A DNA stretch of 5,793 nt from Klebsiella pneumoniae (GCA_943325355.2 CALPPA020000121.1:1-5793); one strand, 5' to 3'; shown: positions 1 to 5,793, counted from the first letter of the stretch. The notes: a model not told the origin generated them from the letters alone. Numbers and translations: made by a program.

Positions 1-1
1 A

Positions 2-793
2 AATCCATTTGGACATATTCTTTTTGTAAAACGAGGCTTGATACAAATTTTTGCGCTGTTGACCCATAAAAGATATCGAGGTTTTAATAGTTTACAAATA
101 GAAGGTTCGGAAATCATCAAGTCATTGCCAGATACAAACGTTCTTTTTATATCCAATCACCAAACTTATTTTGCTGATGTTGTGGCAATGTTTCACGTTT
201 TTAATGCCAGTTTAAGTGGTCGTGAGGATTCCATAAAAAACATTGGATACATTTGGAAACCCAAGATGAACATTTATTATGTAGCTGCCAAAGAAACGAT
301 GCAAGCGGGTATACTGCCGAGGATTATGTCCTATGTTGGTGCCATTACTGTAGAGAGGACTTGGCGCGCAAAAGGCAAAGACGTTACAGAAAAACGCGAT
401 GTGAACCCTAACGATACTGAAAATATTAAAATCGCTTTGGCAGATGGTTGGGTAATTACTTTTCCTCAAGGAACAACAAAATCTTTCAAACCAGTACGAA
501 AAGGAACAGCACACATAATCAAACAGCACCAGCCAATTGTAGTTCCAATTGTTATTGATGGCTTTCGTCGTTCCTTTGACAAAAAAGGATTACGAATGAA
601 AAAGAAAGGTATTTTACAATCCTTTATCATCAAACCTCCATTAGATATTGATTATGACAACGATAGCATCGACGAGATTGTTGAGAAAGTAGAATATGCT
701 ATAGAGCAGCACCAATCGTTTCTAAAAGTAATTCCTGCCGAAGAAATTGAAGCTCAGGAAGAACTTAATAAATTGAGACGTTGGGAATATTAG
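2..793 (+). CDS. Lysophospholipid acyltransferase (PlsC-like), 5' end missing
   Basis: The frame is open from the left edge to the TAG stop, giving 263 visible residues; the true start lies outside the window. A TTG at position 38 could be called as a start, but the frame continues upstream without a stop and still reads as plausible protein (NPFGHILFVKRG), so the gene is partial. The family transfers acyl chains to lysophosphatidic acid or similar lysolipids at the inner membrane face. Visible signatures are an NHQTYFAD block (His at visible residue 53, Asp at 59), a GAITVER block II (Arg at 119) and an FPQGTTKSF block III (about 154-162). Both hallmark motifs deviate from the textbook form: the His-Asp spacing is HX5D rather than HX4D, and Gln156 replaces the usual Glu of PEGT. 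The C-terminus is charged and lacks a membrane helix. Family assignment is confident; substrate is not known. Confidence 0.85.
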   Translation, partial: NPFGHILFVKRGLIQIFALLTHKRYRGFNSLQIEGSEIIKSLPDTNVLFISNHQTYFADVVAMFHVFNASLSGREDSIKNIGYIWKPKMNIYYVAAKETMQAGILPRIMSYVGAITVERTWRAKGKDVTEKRDVNPNDTENIKIALADGWVITFPQGTTKSFKPVRKGTAHIIKQHQPIVVPIVIDGFRRSFDKKGLRMKKKGILQSFIIKPPLDIDYDNDSIDEIVEKVEYAIEQHQSFLKVIPAEEIEAQEELNKLRRWEY

Positions 794-802
794 ACTATTT
801 TT

Positions 803-934
803 CTAGTTTACGATTTTAAACAATAATTGTCCAAAAAAATATCCAATAACAAAAAGTACAACCACACTAATGATTAGTACAAAGGGTTTTTTTAAAACTA
901 ATTTTGTCCGTTTCAATGGATTTTGAGTTGTCAT
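803..934 (-). CDS. 43-residue single-helix membrane protein, third gene of sigma operon
   Basis: Reading the minus strand from ATG (934-932) to TAG (805-803) gives 43 residues. The N-terminus is basic (MTTQNPLKRTKLVLKK), followed by one strongly hydrophobic helix at about residues 18-38 containing a GYFFG motif, and a short tail ending KIVN. The positive charges before the helix suggest N-in topology. It starts 17 bases after the stop of the four-helix membrane protein and on the same strand, so it is probably cotranscribed with the sigma factor. Its stop lies 9 bases from the convergent acyltransferase stop. I do not recognise a named family. Gene reality is supported by operon position, a clean start and stop, and a composition typical of a membrane mini-protein rather than random sequence. 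A role as accessory subunit of the membrane protein encoded just upstream is inference only. Confidence 0.68.
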   Translation of the reverse strand: MTTQNPLKRTKLVLKKPFVLIISVVVLFVIGYFFGQLLFKIVN

Positions 935-951
935 AATCTATGTTTTAAATT

Positions 952-1608
952 TTATAAATCAATTTTCTTCAGTTCTTCAAAGTTTTTATGCAACCGTTTA
1001 AGTAATATTCCATAAAGCAATTTATAGAAAAGCCAAAATAGAAATGTAAAAAAGGCAGTTACTAAAACTAAAATTAATATCGAAATTAATGCGATCCCTA
1101 CTGGCATTTCGGGATGAAGGTCTCCATTTTTTATAGCAGTATCTATATATCCTCTATATACACCATAGCCTCCTAGAGTAACAATCAAAACAGAAAATGA
1201 TACTAAATTAAAAGCAATATACTGCTTAACTACTTTTCTTGTTTTTAGTATATTAGATAGTAATTGTTTTGCATTATCCTGTACTGATATTTTTCGATAC
1301 ATCGTATAAAATTTATAGATAAAGAAAAGTACAACTGCATACATAATTACCGAAGCAGCCATATAATAGTCGTAAACACCAATCTTTTTTAATTCCAGAA
1401 TACTTTGCTCGTCATATTTTGTATAGGAAAGTATCAATCCTAAGAATAGCCCTAAACCAAGCTCAAATAGGCTAATCATAAATATCCACTTCACAATCGA
1501 AGACGATTTCTGGTGAATCATTTTGTAGATTTCTACTTCAGAAATCTGTTCAAAGGCAGTATTTTTCTGCCAATCTTTTTTCAATAAATCCAGCTCTTCC
1601 ATACTCAT
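952..1608 (-). CDS. Four-helix membrane protein, likely anti-sigma partner of the adjacent sigma factor
   Basis: The 218-residue product has a soluble, charged N-terminal stretch (1-38, starting MSMEELDLLKKDWQK) and four predicted membrane helices at about 39-61, 81-101, 130-150 and 169-195. The loop 102-129 and tail 196-218 are rich in Lys/Arg, so by the positive-inside rule both ends and the middle loop are cytoplasmic. The start is fixed by coupling: the sigma stop and this ATG share one base (TAATG at 1610-1606); a second ATG two codons later is the alternative. Position directly after an ECF sigma gene, plus a short cytoplasmic N-terminus before the first helix, is the usual arrangement of an anti-sigma factor. 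However there is no HxxxCxxC zinc anti-sigma motif and no cysteine in the protein. I recall similar flavobacterial proteins carrying an enzyme label (beta-carotene monooxygenase) that nothing in this sequence supports. The regulatory role is inferred. Confidence 0.8.
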   Translation of the reverse strand: MSMEELDLLKKDWQKNTAFEQISEVEIYKMIHQKSSSIVKWIFMISLFELGLGLFLGLILSYTKYDEQSILELKKIGVYDYYMAASVIMYAVVLFFIYKFYTMYRKISVQDNAKQLLSNILKTRKVVKQYIAFNLVSFSVLIVTLGGYGVYRGYIDTAIKNGDLHPEMPVGIALISILILVLVTAFFTFLFWLFYKLLYGILLKRLHKNFEELKKIDL

Positions 1609-2102
1609 TACGGATTTAATATTTTTTTCAATTTTCCTTTAATTCTATTCATTTTTACTCTTGCATTTACTTCACTAATTCCTAAAGTTTCCGATATTTC
1701 ACCATTATCCTTGTCCTCAAGATACATAAAATCGAGTGCTTTTTCAATGTCATTCAGTTGATAAACCGCTTGATACATAAGCTTAAGTCGTTCTTCATCA
1801 TCATAATTATAATCCTCTTGGCTTATATAAAACTGATGATTTTCATAGTCAACAGTTTTTACAGTTCTAATACTTTTTCGGTACAACGTAATCGCCGTAT
1901 TCAAAGCGACGCGATACGCCCAAGTCGAAAATTTACTGTCGCCTCGAAATTTAGGGAACGCTTTCCATAACTGGATTGTAATCTCCTGAAACAAATCCTT
2001 ATGTGCATCCTCACCATTCGTGTATAACCTACATATTTTGTGGATTATATTTTGATTGGACTTCAATTGCTGCACAAATGATTGTTCTAAATCGTTGCTC
2101 AT
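1608..2102 (-). CDS. ECF-type RNA polymerase sigma factor (sigma-70 family)
   Basis: The 164-residue protein has the two-domain ECF layout. Sigma region 2 spans about 11-78, with DLFQE at 36-40 (region 2.2, core polymerase contact) and KFRGDSKFSTWAYRVALNTA at 51-70 (regions 2.3-2.4, -10 melting and recognition). A linker of acidic and tyrosine-rich residues (about 85-104) leads to region 4 at about 105-162, with a helix-turn-helix around NGEISETLGISEVNARVKMN. There is no region 1.1 or 3, as expected for this class. It is the first gene of a three-gene minus-strand operon and overlaps the membrane protein gene by one base, implying translational coupling and matched expression. The ATG at 2102 sits about 30 bases inside a candidate Bacteroidota-type promoter. 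Target promoters and inducing signal cannot be read from the window. Confidence 0.94.
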   Translation of the reverse strand: MSNDLEQSFVQQLKSNQNIIHKICRLYTNGEDAHKDLFQEITIQLWKAFPKFRGDSKFSTWAYRVALNTAITLYRKSIRTVKTVDYENHQFYISQEDYNYDDEERLKLMYQAVYQLNDIEKALDFMYLEDKDNGEISETLGISEVNARVKMNRIKGKLKKILNP

Positions 2103-2136
2103 ATCTTTGTTAGTGGGGAAAAAATTGATTTTGTTA

Positions 2137-2167
2137 CAAATTAAGTGATTTTAATTGGGAGCACAAA
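2137..2167 (-). promoter_or_regulatory. Candidate housekeeping promoter of the sigma operon
   Basis: On the minus strand TTTG (2167-2164) is followed after 19 bases by TTAATTTG (2144-2137). This matches the known Bacteroidota promoter pattern, TTTG near -33 and TAnnTTTG near -7, at 7 of 8 positions in the -7 box. Transcription would begin near 2130 and leave a leader of about 28 bases before the sigma ATG. A housekeeping-type promoter does not exclude a separate self-recognised ECF promoter. Confidence 0.5.
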
Positions 2168-2200
2168 AAATCTGCAATTTAATCGTCAGTTGTCCCGCTG

Positions 2201-2249
2201 TCATTCCAATCTTTCATTGCGAGGAACGAAGCAATCTTTGAGTCGCAAT
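2201..2249. repeat. Dispersed-type intergenic repeat with hairpin and a degraded second copy
   Basis: The unit TCATTGCGAGGAACGAAGCA followed by ATCTTT (2214-2239) resembles a short repeat I recall as scattered between genes in many bacterial chromosomes. It can fold in two ways: ATTGC (2216-2220) with GCAAT (2231-2235), or ATTGCGA (2216-2222) with TCGCAAT (2243-2249). Just before it, TCATTCCAATCTTT (2201-2214) looks like the same unit with its middle deleted, sharing the TCATT and CAATCTTT ends. It lies between two divergent genes, so it is unlikely to act as a terminator. The rest of the 2168-2335 stretch shows no gene. Confidence 0.6.
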
Positions 2250-2335
2250 AACAGGATTTTCCCTCCCATCGGGGCTATTCTACAACTTTTATTTTTCTAA
2301 TAAACTACCCCGAAAAGCTTTATAACTAAACTTCG

Positions 2336-2343
2336 TATATTTG
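2336..2343 (+). promoter_or_regulatory. ndh: -7 element of the NADH dehydrogenase promoter
   Basis: TATATTTG matches the Bacteroidota -7 consensus TAnnTTTG at every fixed position. No good TTTG -33 box is seen at the expected distance (bases around 2313-2318). The box ends 17 bases before the ATG, so the leader would be only about 10 bases long. The A-rich run just before the ATG (CAAAAAA) is typical of gene starts in this phylum, which often lack a Shine-Dalgarno site. Confidence 0.55.
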
Positions 2344-2360
2344 TAAATCAATACAAAAAA

Positions 2361-3665
2361 ATGAACATTCCACAATCAGAAAATCCAAGAATAATAATCA
2401 TCGGCGGAGGCTTTGCAGGAATAGCATTGGCTAAACAACTGCGAAACAAAAGTGTACAAGTTGTTCTATTAGACAAACACAATTACCACACTTTCCAACC
2501 TTTATTGTATCAAGTTGCTACAGGCGGACTCGAAGCTGGCTCTATAGCTTATCCCATCCGGAAAGTAATTCAAGAATATGATGATTTCTATTTCCGACTC
2601 ACTAACGTTAAGGAAATTGATACCGAAAACAAAAAAGTCATCACCGAAATTGGAGATTTAAGTTATGATTATCTCGTGATTGCCACCGGTTCTAAAACCA
2701 ATTATTTTGGCAATAAAGAAATCGAGCGTAACTCGATGGCGATGAAAACCATTCCGCAATCACTCAATATTCGTAGCCTGATTCTCGAGAATTTCGAACA
2801 AGCCGTTCTCACTAAAGATAGTGCCGATCAAAACTGTCTCATCAATTTTGTACTCGTTGGTGGCGGTCCAACAGGAGTAGAGCTTGCCGGAGCTCTAGCC
2901 GAAATGAAAAAAGAAATCCTGCAAAAAGATTATCCCGATCTAGATATCACTAAAATGGAAATCAATCTCGTTCAAGGAGGTGATAGAATCTTAGATTCTA
3001 TGAGTGAAAAATCTTCAGTAGAAGCGGAGAAATTTCTAGTAAATCTTGGAGTTAAAATCTGGAAAAACGTCCGCGTTACAAATTATAACGGTCGCACCAT
3101 AACCACCAACTCCGATCTGACCTTCGAGACTTCGACCGTAATTTGGACAGCAGGAGTCAAAGGTGCAGTTGTTGCTGGACTTGACGCTAAATCCTTAGTC
3201 GAAAACGTAAAACGCATCCTAGTAAATCAATTCAATCAAGTCATAGGTTACGATACTATTTTTGCCGTTGGTGATATTGCACAAATGGAACTAGAAGATT
3301 ATCCCCGTGGTCATCCTATGATGGCGCAACCCGCCTTGCAGCAAGGTAAATTATTGGGCGAAAACTTGGCGAGATTATTAAAACGCCAACCAATGGAAGG
3401 GTTCAAGTATAATGACAAAGGCGCAATGGCAACCATAGGTCGCAACAAAGCGGTAGTCGATTTACCGAACTACCATTTTAGTGGCGTTTTCGCATGGTTT
3501 GTCTGGATGTTTGTGCATTTGTTTTCCCTTATTGGATTCAAAAACAAAGCTGTGGTTTTCCTGAATTGGGTCTACAATTATATCCGTTTTGACCGAGAAG
3601 GACGATTGATTATTCGACCGTTCAAGAAGAAAAGTTTTGTGACTTTTACGAGTGATGAGGTATAG
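2361..3665 (+). CDS. ndh: Type II NADH dehydrogenase (NDH-2), NADH:quinone oxidoreductase
   Basis: The 434-residue flavoprotein is full length for NDH-2, which passes electrons from NADH through FAD to membrane menaquinone without pumping protons. The FAD Rossmann motif is IIIIGGGFAG (11-20), followed by NYHTFQPLLYQVATGGLE (41-58) and the ATG motif LVIATGS (105-111). The second Rossmann fold, for the dinucleotide, is VLVGGGPTGVELAG (164-177); Glu174 corresponds to the conserved catalytic-site Glu of the family. The second FAD motif is FAVGDIAQ (301-308), and AQPALQ (322-327) is the quinone-site signature. Residues 374-409 are hydrophobic and aromatic and should anchor the protein to the inner membrane face. 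The residue ending beta-2 of the nucleotide fold is Gln205 (LVQGGDRIL), where E. coli Ndh has Glu; this may relax selectivity towards NADPH. The gene appears monocistronic, with its own -7 box upstream and a palindrome downstream. Confidence 0.93.
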   Translation: MNIPQSENPRIIIIGGGFAGIALAKQLRNKSVQVVLLDKHNYHTFQPLLYQVATGGLEAGSIAYPIRKVIQEYDDFYFRLTNVKEIDTENKKVITEIGDLSYDYLVIATGSKTNYFGNKEIERNSMAMKTIPQSLNIRSLILENFEQAVLTKDSADQNCLINFVLVGGGPTGVELAGALAEMKKEILQKDYPDLDITKMEINLVQGGDRILDSMSEKSSVEAEKFLVNLGVKIWKNVRVTNYNGRTITTNSDLTFETSTVIWTAGVKGAVVAGLDAKSLVENVKRILVNQFNQVIGYDTIFAVGDIAQMELEDYPRGHPMMAQPALQQGKLLGENLARLLKRQPMEGFKYNDKGAMATIGRNKAVVDLPNYHFSGVFAWFVWMFVHLFSLIGFKNKAVVFLNWVYNYIRFDREGRLIIRPFKKKSFVTFTSDEV

Positions 3666-3691
3666 ATTTCTGTATGAAGATTACGATTTTA

Positions 3692-3723
3692 GATTTTAGA
3701 TTTCAGATCTGAAATCTAAAATC
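3692..3723. repeat. Perfect 32-base palindrome between convergent genes
   Basis: Every base from 3692 to 3707 pairs with its partner from 3708 to 3723, centred on AGATCT. The left arm is made of 7-base units: GATTTTA (3685-3691), GATTTTA (3692-3698), GATTTCA (3699-3705), then GATCTGA (3706-3712). AAATC-type words continue on the right to about 3749. It fills the 77 bases between the stop codons of the NADH dehydrogenase and the DUF3810 gene. A long A/T-rich hairpin in this spot could end transcription from both sides, but no T-run follows it on either strand, so the terminator role is inference. It may equally be a dispersed repeat. Confidence 0.8.
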
Positions 3724-3742
3724 GTTAATCAAAAATCCAAAA

Positions 3743-4804
3743 TCACAAATCCTTTCCCTTATAATAACCAACCATCAAATTCACAAACTTACTATAACTT
3801 TCCATTCCGTCTTTTTGATTGTTAGATTTCAAGAAATTATCATAAAAAATATGGAATCCCTTGTCAATAAAAGTGTCATATTGTCTCCAGAAATCTTCAC
3901 TTTCCTGATAGTTTTTCAAAATTCCGGGATGAACGGTTTTTAATAATTGGTCTAAAATTTTCTCGTCGCGAGCGTACCAATTAGCCAAACAATACCGCAA
4001 AGCAGTACTATAACCTGAATATTGAAAGTATAGATTTTCATTATTTATAGAAGCTAAAAATCCAATAAAATTACATTCGCTTTCACTGGCAAAACCCATT
4101 TGGTGAGCCATTTCGTGGCAAGAGGTCGTTGGAGAATTGTACATTGGCATCAAATAATTCACTTGCGCTTCGTTGGTAAACGGATTCAAATAACCGCCAA
4201 AACCCATATACGTCAACGGCAAACTAAATAGCGATTTCTTGATGCTGGGATTTGTGTATTCAAAGAAAGGATATTGGTTATAAAGTATTTTATATCCATT
4301 TAAATTCATTGCAAAAACCTGTTCTTGAGAGTAAGGAAAAATCACTTTTAGGCTATCATTTTTAGTGATTTGCCTTTGAATTTCGTTGGTTTTGGCAATC
4401 AGCTTTTTGGTGAAAGTCAATAAATCGGCATCCGTGTAATCCCTTTCGATTTTCATTTTTTCAAATAGCGGTTGGCGGTAATAATTCATCGCCCACAAAA
4501 AATGAAATAGAAAATACGCCACCGAAAGGACACTTAAAACCTTTAAGACATTATTTTTCCATTCTAGCCTCCATTTTTTTCTCGCATTCCAAATCGATTT
4601 CAAAAGGTATACAATAACGATTCCGTAGATAATATCCCCAACAGAAAACGGAATTTTACCCAATGTTACGCGAGAAATTTTCGAAATGCAGCCATACAAA
4701 CCATTGCTGTAAAATCGTTCCACAAACTCCGGAAAAAAGGCAATTGTTTTGAGAAACAAAATTTGAATTAGGAAAAATAAAGGAAGAATATATTTGCGTT
4801 GCAT
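3743..4804 (-). CDS. DUF3810-type membrane protein with HExxH metallopeptidase motif
   Basis: The 353-residue protein starts with three predicted membrane helices (about 4-24, 55-72 and 86-106) followed by a soluble domain to the end. The Lys/Arg-rich loop 73-85 (NARKKWRLEWKNN) should be cytoplasmic, which places the N-terminus inside and the large C-terminal domain in the periplasm. That domain carries CHEMAHQMGF with His230, Glu231 and His234, a zinc-metallopeptidase signature; Glu243 in SESECNF is a plausible third zinc ligand. I assign it to DUF3810, a Bacteroidota/Firmicutes family of about this length, from recall of the motif and layout. No substrate is known. The gene stands alone, divergent from pepD and convergent with the NADH dehydrogenase. 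ATG at 4804 begins a typical basic residue plus hydrophobic helix start. ENLYFQ at residues 256-261 happens to equal a plant-virus protease site and is taken as chance. Confidence 0.85.
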   Translation of the reverse strand: MQRKYILPLFFLIQILFLKTIAFFPEFVERFYSNGLYGCISKISRVTLGKIPFSVGDIIYGIVIVYLLKSIWNARKKWRLEWKNNVLKVLSVLSVAYFLFHFLWAMNYYRQPLFEKMKIERDYTDADLLTFTKKLIAKTNEIQRQITKNDSLKVIFPYSQEQVFAMNLNGYKILYNQYPFFEYTNPSIKKSLFSLPLTYMGFGGYLNPFTNEAQVNYLMPMYNSPTTSCHEMAHQMGFASESECNFIGFLASINNENLYFQYSGYSTALRYCLANWYARDEKILDQLLKTVHPGILKNYQESEDFWRQYDTFIDKGFHIFYDNFLKSNNQKDGMESYSKFVNLMVGYYKGKDL

Positions 4805-4820
4805 TAATAATGAATTTGTG

Positions 4821-4828
4821 TAAAATTA
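4821..4828 (-). promoter_or_regulatory. Weak candidate -7 element for the DUF3810 gene
   Basis: On the minus strand TAATTTTA matches TAnnTTTG at all but the last position and lies 16 bases before the ATG. A run of T lies about 20 bases further upstream instead of a clear TTTG. The surrounding 107-base divergent region is very A/T-rich, so chance matches are likely. Confidence 0.25.
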
Positions 4829-4862
4829 GCATAAAATAAATGACTTTTAAAATACATTATTC

Positions 4863-4870
4863 TAACTTTG
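4863..4870 (+). promoter_or_regulatory. pepD: -7 element of the pepD promoter
   Basis: TAACTTTG is an exact match to the fixed positions of the Bacteroidota -7 consensus TAnnTTTG. The -33 region is weak (TGAC near 4841). Transcription would start near 4877, giving a leader of about 35 bases ending in an A/T-rich stretch (TTAAAAAATAAATATATA) before the ATG, as is common in this phylum. Confidence 0.5.
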
Positions 4871-4911
4871 AACTTTCGAATTTTAAACTATAATTAAAAA
4901 ATAAATATATA

Positions 4912-5793
4912 ATGAGCCAAGAAATAAGAAATCTGGAACCAAAAGCACTATGGAACAAATTTGCCGATTTAAACGCTGTTCCCCGTCCTTCCAAAAAAGA
5001 AGATCGTGTTATCGAGTTTATGAAGAACTTTGGGAATTCATTGGGATTAGAAACTTTTGAAGACGAAATCCGAAACGTAATTATCCGCAAACCTGCCACT
5101 GCTGGAATGGAAAACCGCAAAACAGTTGTCCTACAAGGTCACTTGGATATGGTGCATCAAAAAAATTCCGATACCATTTTCGATTTTGACAAACAAGGAA
5201 TCGATATGTACGTCGATGGTGACTGGGTTCGTGCTCGCGGAACTACACTTGGCGCTGATAACGGTTTGGGAGTGGCAATGATTATGGCAATTTTAGAATC
5301 TAAAACAATTAAACATCCAGCAATTGAGGCTTTGTTTACCATCGATGAAGAAACCGGAATGACAGGAGCTTTAAATCTAAAAGGAGGAATTCTGAGAGGT
5401 GAAATTCTTTTGAATATGGATACCGAAGAAGATGACGAAATCGACATTGGTTGCGCCGGAGGAATTGATGTTACAGCTACTCGAGACTATCACGAAGAGG
5501 AAACTCCTGAAGATTCTGTTGGATATACTATTACAGTTAAAGGACTTAAAGGTGGACATTCCGGAATGGATATTCACAAAGGATTGGGTAATGCCAATAA
5601 AATAATGAATCGTTTGTTGTTTGATGCTTTCGAAAATTTTGGTCTTCAAGTTTCTGAAATCAATGGGGGCAGTTTGCGTAACGCCATTCCGAGAGAAAGT
5701 GTGGCCACGGTGATTGTTGCCGGAATGTATGACGAAGCCTATATTTTTGATATGCAGGAAATTATCAACGATATCAAAACCGAATATAAAACG
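4912..5793 (+). CDS. pepD: Aminoacyl-histidine dipeptidase PepD (peptidase M20C), 3' end missing
   Basis: The frame opens at ATG 4912 (MSQEIRNLEPKALWNKF) and stays open to the last base, giving 294 residues of a family usually about 485 long; the rest lies outside the window. PepD hydrolyses Xaa-His and other dipeptides in the cytoplasm using two metal ions, releasing free amino acids. The metal and catalytic residues of the family are visible in order: QGHLDM with His77 and Asp79, LGADNG with Asp116 as bridging ligand, IDEETG with Glu146 as general base and Glu147 as ligand, and NMDTEE with Asp170. The last ligand, a C-terminal His, would be beyond the edge. The inserted lid (dimerisation-type) domain starts near 206 with KGLKGGHSGMDIHKG and includes NAIPRE (258-263). 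There is no signal peptide. It has its own -7 box and is divergent from the DUF3810 gene. Confidence 0.93.
   Translation, partial: MSQEIRNLEPKALWNKFADLNAVPRPSKKEDRVIEFMKNFGNSLGLETFEDEIRNVIIRKPATAGMENRKTVVLQGHLDMVHQKNSDTIFDFDKQGIDMYVDGDWVRARGTTLGADNGLGVAMIMAILESKTIKHPAIEALFTIDEETGMTGALNLKGGILRGEILLNMDTEEDDEIDIGCAGGIDVTATRDYHEEETPEDSVGYTITVKGLKGGHSGMDIHKGLGNANKIMNRLLFDAFENFGLQVSEINGGSLRNAIPRESVATVIVAGMYDEAYIFDMQEIINDIKTEYKT

Noticed and set aside
38..40. TTG as start of the acyltransferase
   Set aside because: The frame is open and protein-like upstream to the window edge, and no ribosome-binding or promoter element precedes this TTG.
212..529. 105-residue minus-strand open frame
   Set aside because: Lies antisense inside the acyltransferase gene, whose motifs are clear; the translation shows no recognisable domain.
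952..1608. Zinc anti-sigma (ZAS) or enzyme annotation for the four-helix protein
   Set aside because: There is no HxxxCxxC motif, no cysteine and no catalytic signature, so only a partner role inferred from context is supportable.
1758..1970. 70-residue plus-strand open frame
   Set aside because: Antisense to the sigma factor gene; its Ile-rich run mirrors the sigma linker's Asp/Tyr codons.
2261..2275. Terminator from CCC ... GGGG near 2261-2274
   Set aside because: The stem is only 3-4 pairs, no T-run follows directly, and it lies between divergent promoters where no transcript should end.
3685..3749. Short CRISPR array from repeated AAATC/GATTTTA words
   Set aside because: Units are only 7 bases, contiguous and without spacers, and no cas gene is nearby.
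4857..5649. Three minus-strand open frames of 87-96 residues
   Set aside because: All are antisense to pepD, whose metal-binding motifs prove the plus-strand frame; they are Ser/Phe/Ile-rich as expected of shadows.

Overview
The window looks like a piece of a Flavobacteriaceae (Bacteroidota) chromosome, most likely Flavobacterium or a close relative. The reasons are the low G+C content, A-rich gene starts without clear Shine-Dalgarno sites, promoter-like elements of the Bacteroidota type (TAnnTTTG at -7), and the gene families present. Nothing points to a phage, plasmid, transposon or CRISPR locus. It reads as ordinary chromosomal backbone with a few points worth a second look.

Layout. (1) At the left edge is the 3' part of a lysophospholipid acyltransferase (PlsC-like) gene on the + strand; its start lies outside the window. 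(2) It converges, with only 9 bases between stop codons, on a three-gene minus-strand operon read from about 2130 down to 803: an ECF-type sigma factor, a four-helix membrane protein that overlaps it by one base and is the likely anti-sigma partner, and a 43-residue single-helix membrane protein. (3) A 258-base divergent intergenic region holds a candidate sigma-operon promoter, a dispersed-type repeat with hairpin potential and a degraded copy of itself, and the promoter of the next gene. (4) A full-length type II NADH dehydrogenase (NDH-2) follows on the + strand. (5) A perfect 32-base palindrome built from 7-base units separates it from a convergent minus-strand gene for a DUF3810-type membrane protein with a zinc-metallopeptidase motif. 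(6) Divergent from that gene is pepD, an M20-family aminoacyl-histidine dipeptidase that runs off the right edge in frame.

Functionally the genes are largely independent housekeeping units: phospholipid synthesis, respiratory NADH oxidation, dipeptide breakdown and a probable envelope metallopeptidase. The exception is the sigma / membrane protein / mini-membrane protein operon, which looks like an envelope-linked transcriptional switch. Its membrane partner lacks the usual zinc-binding anti-sigma motif, which makes it the best candidate here for a poorly described system.
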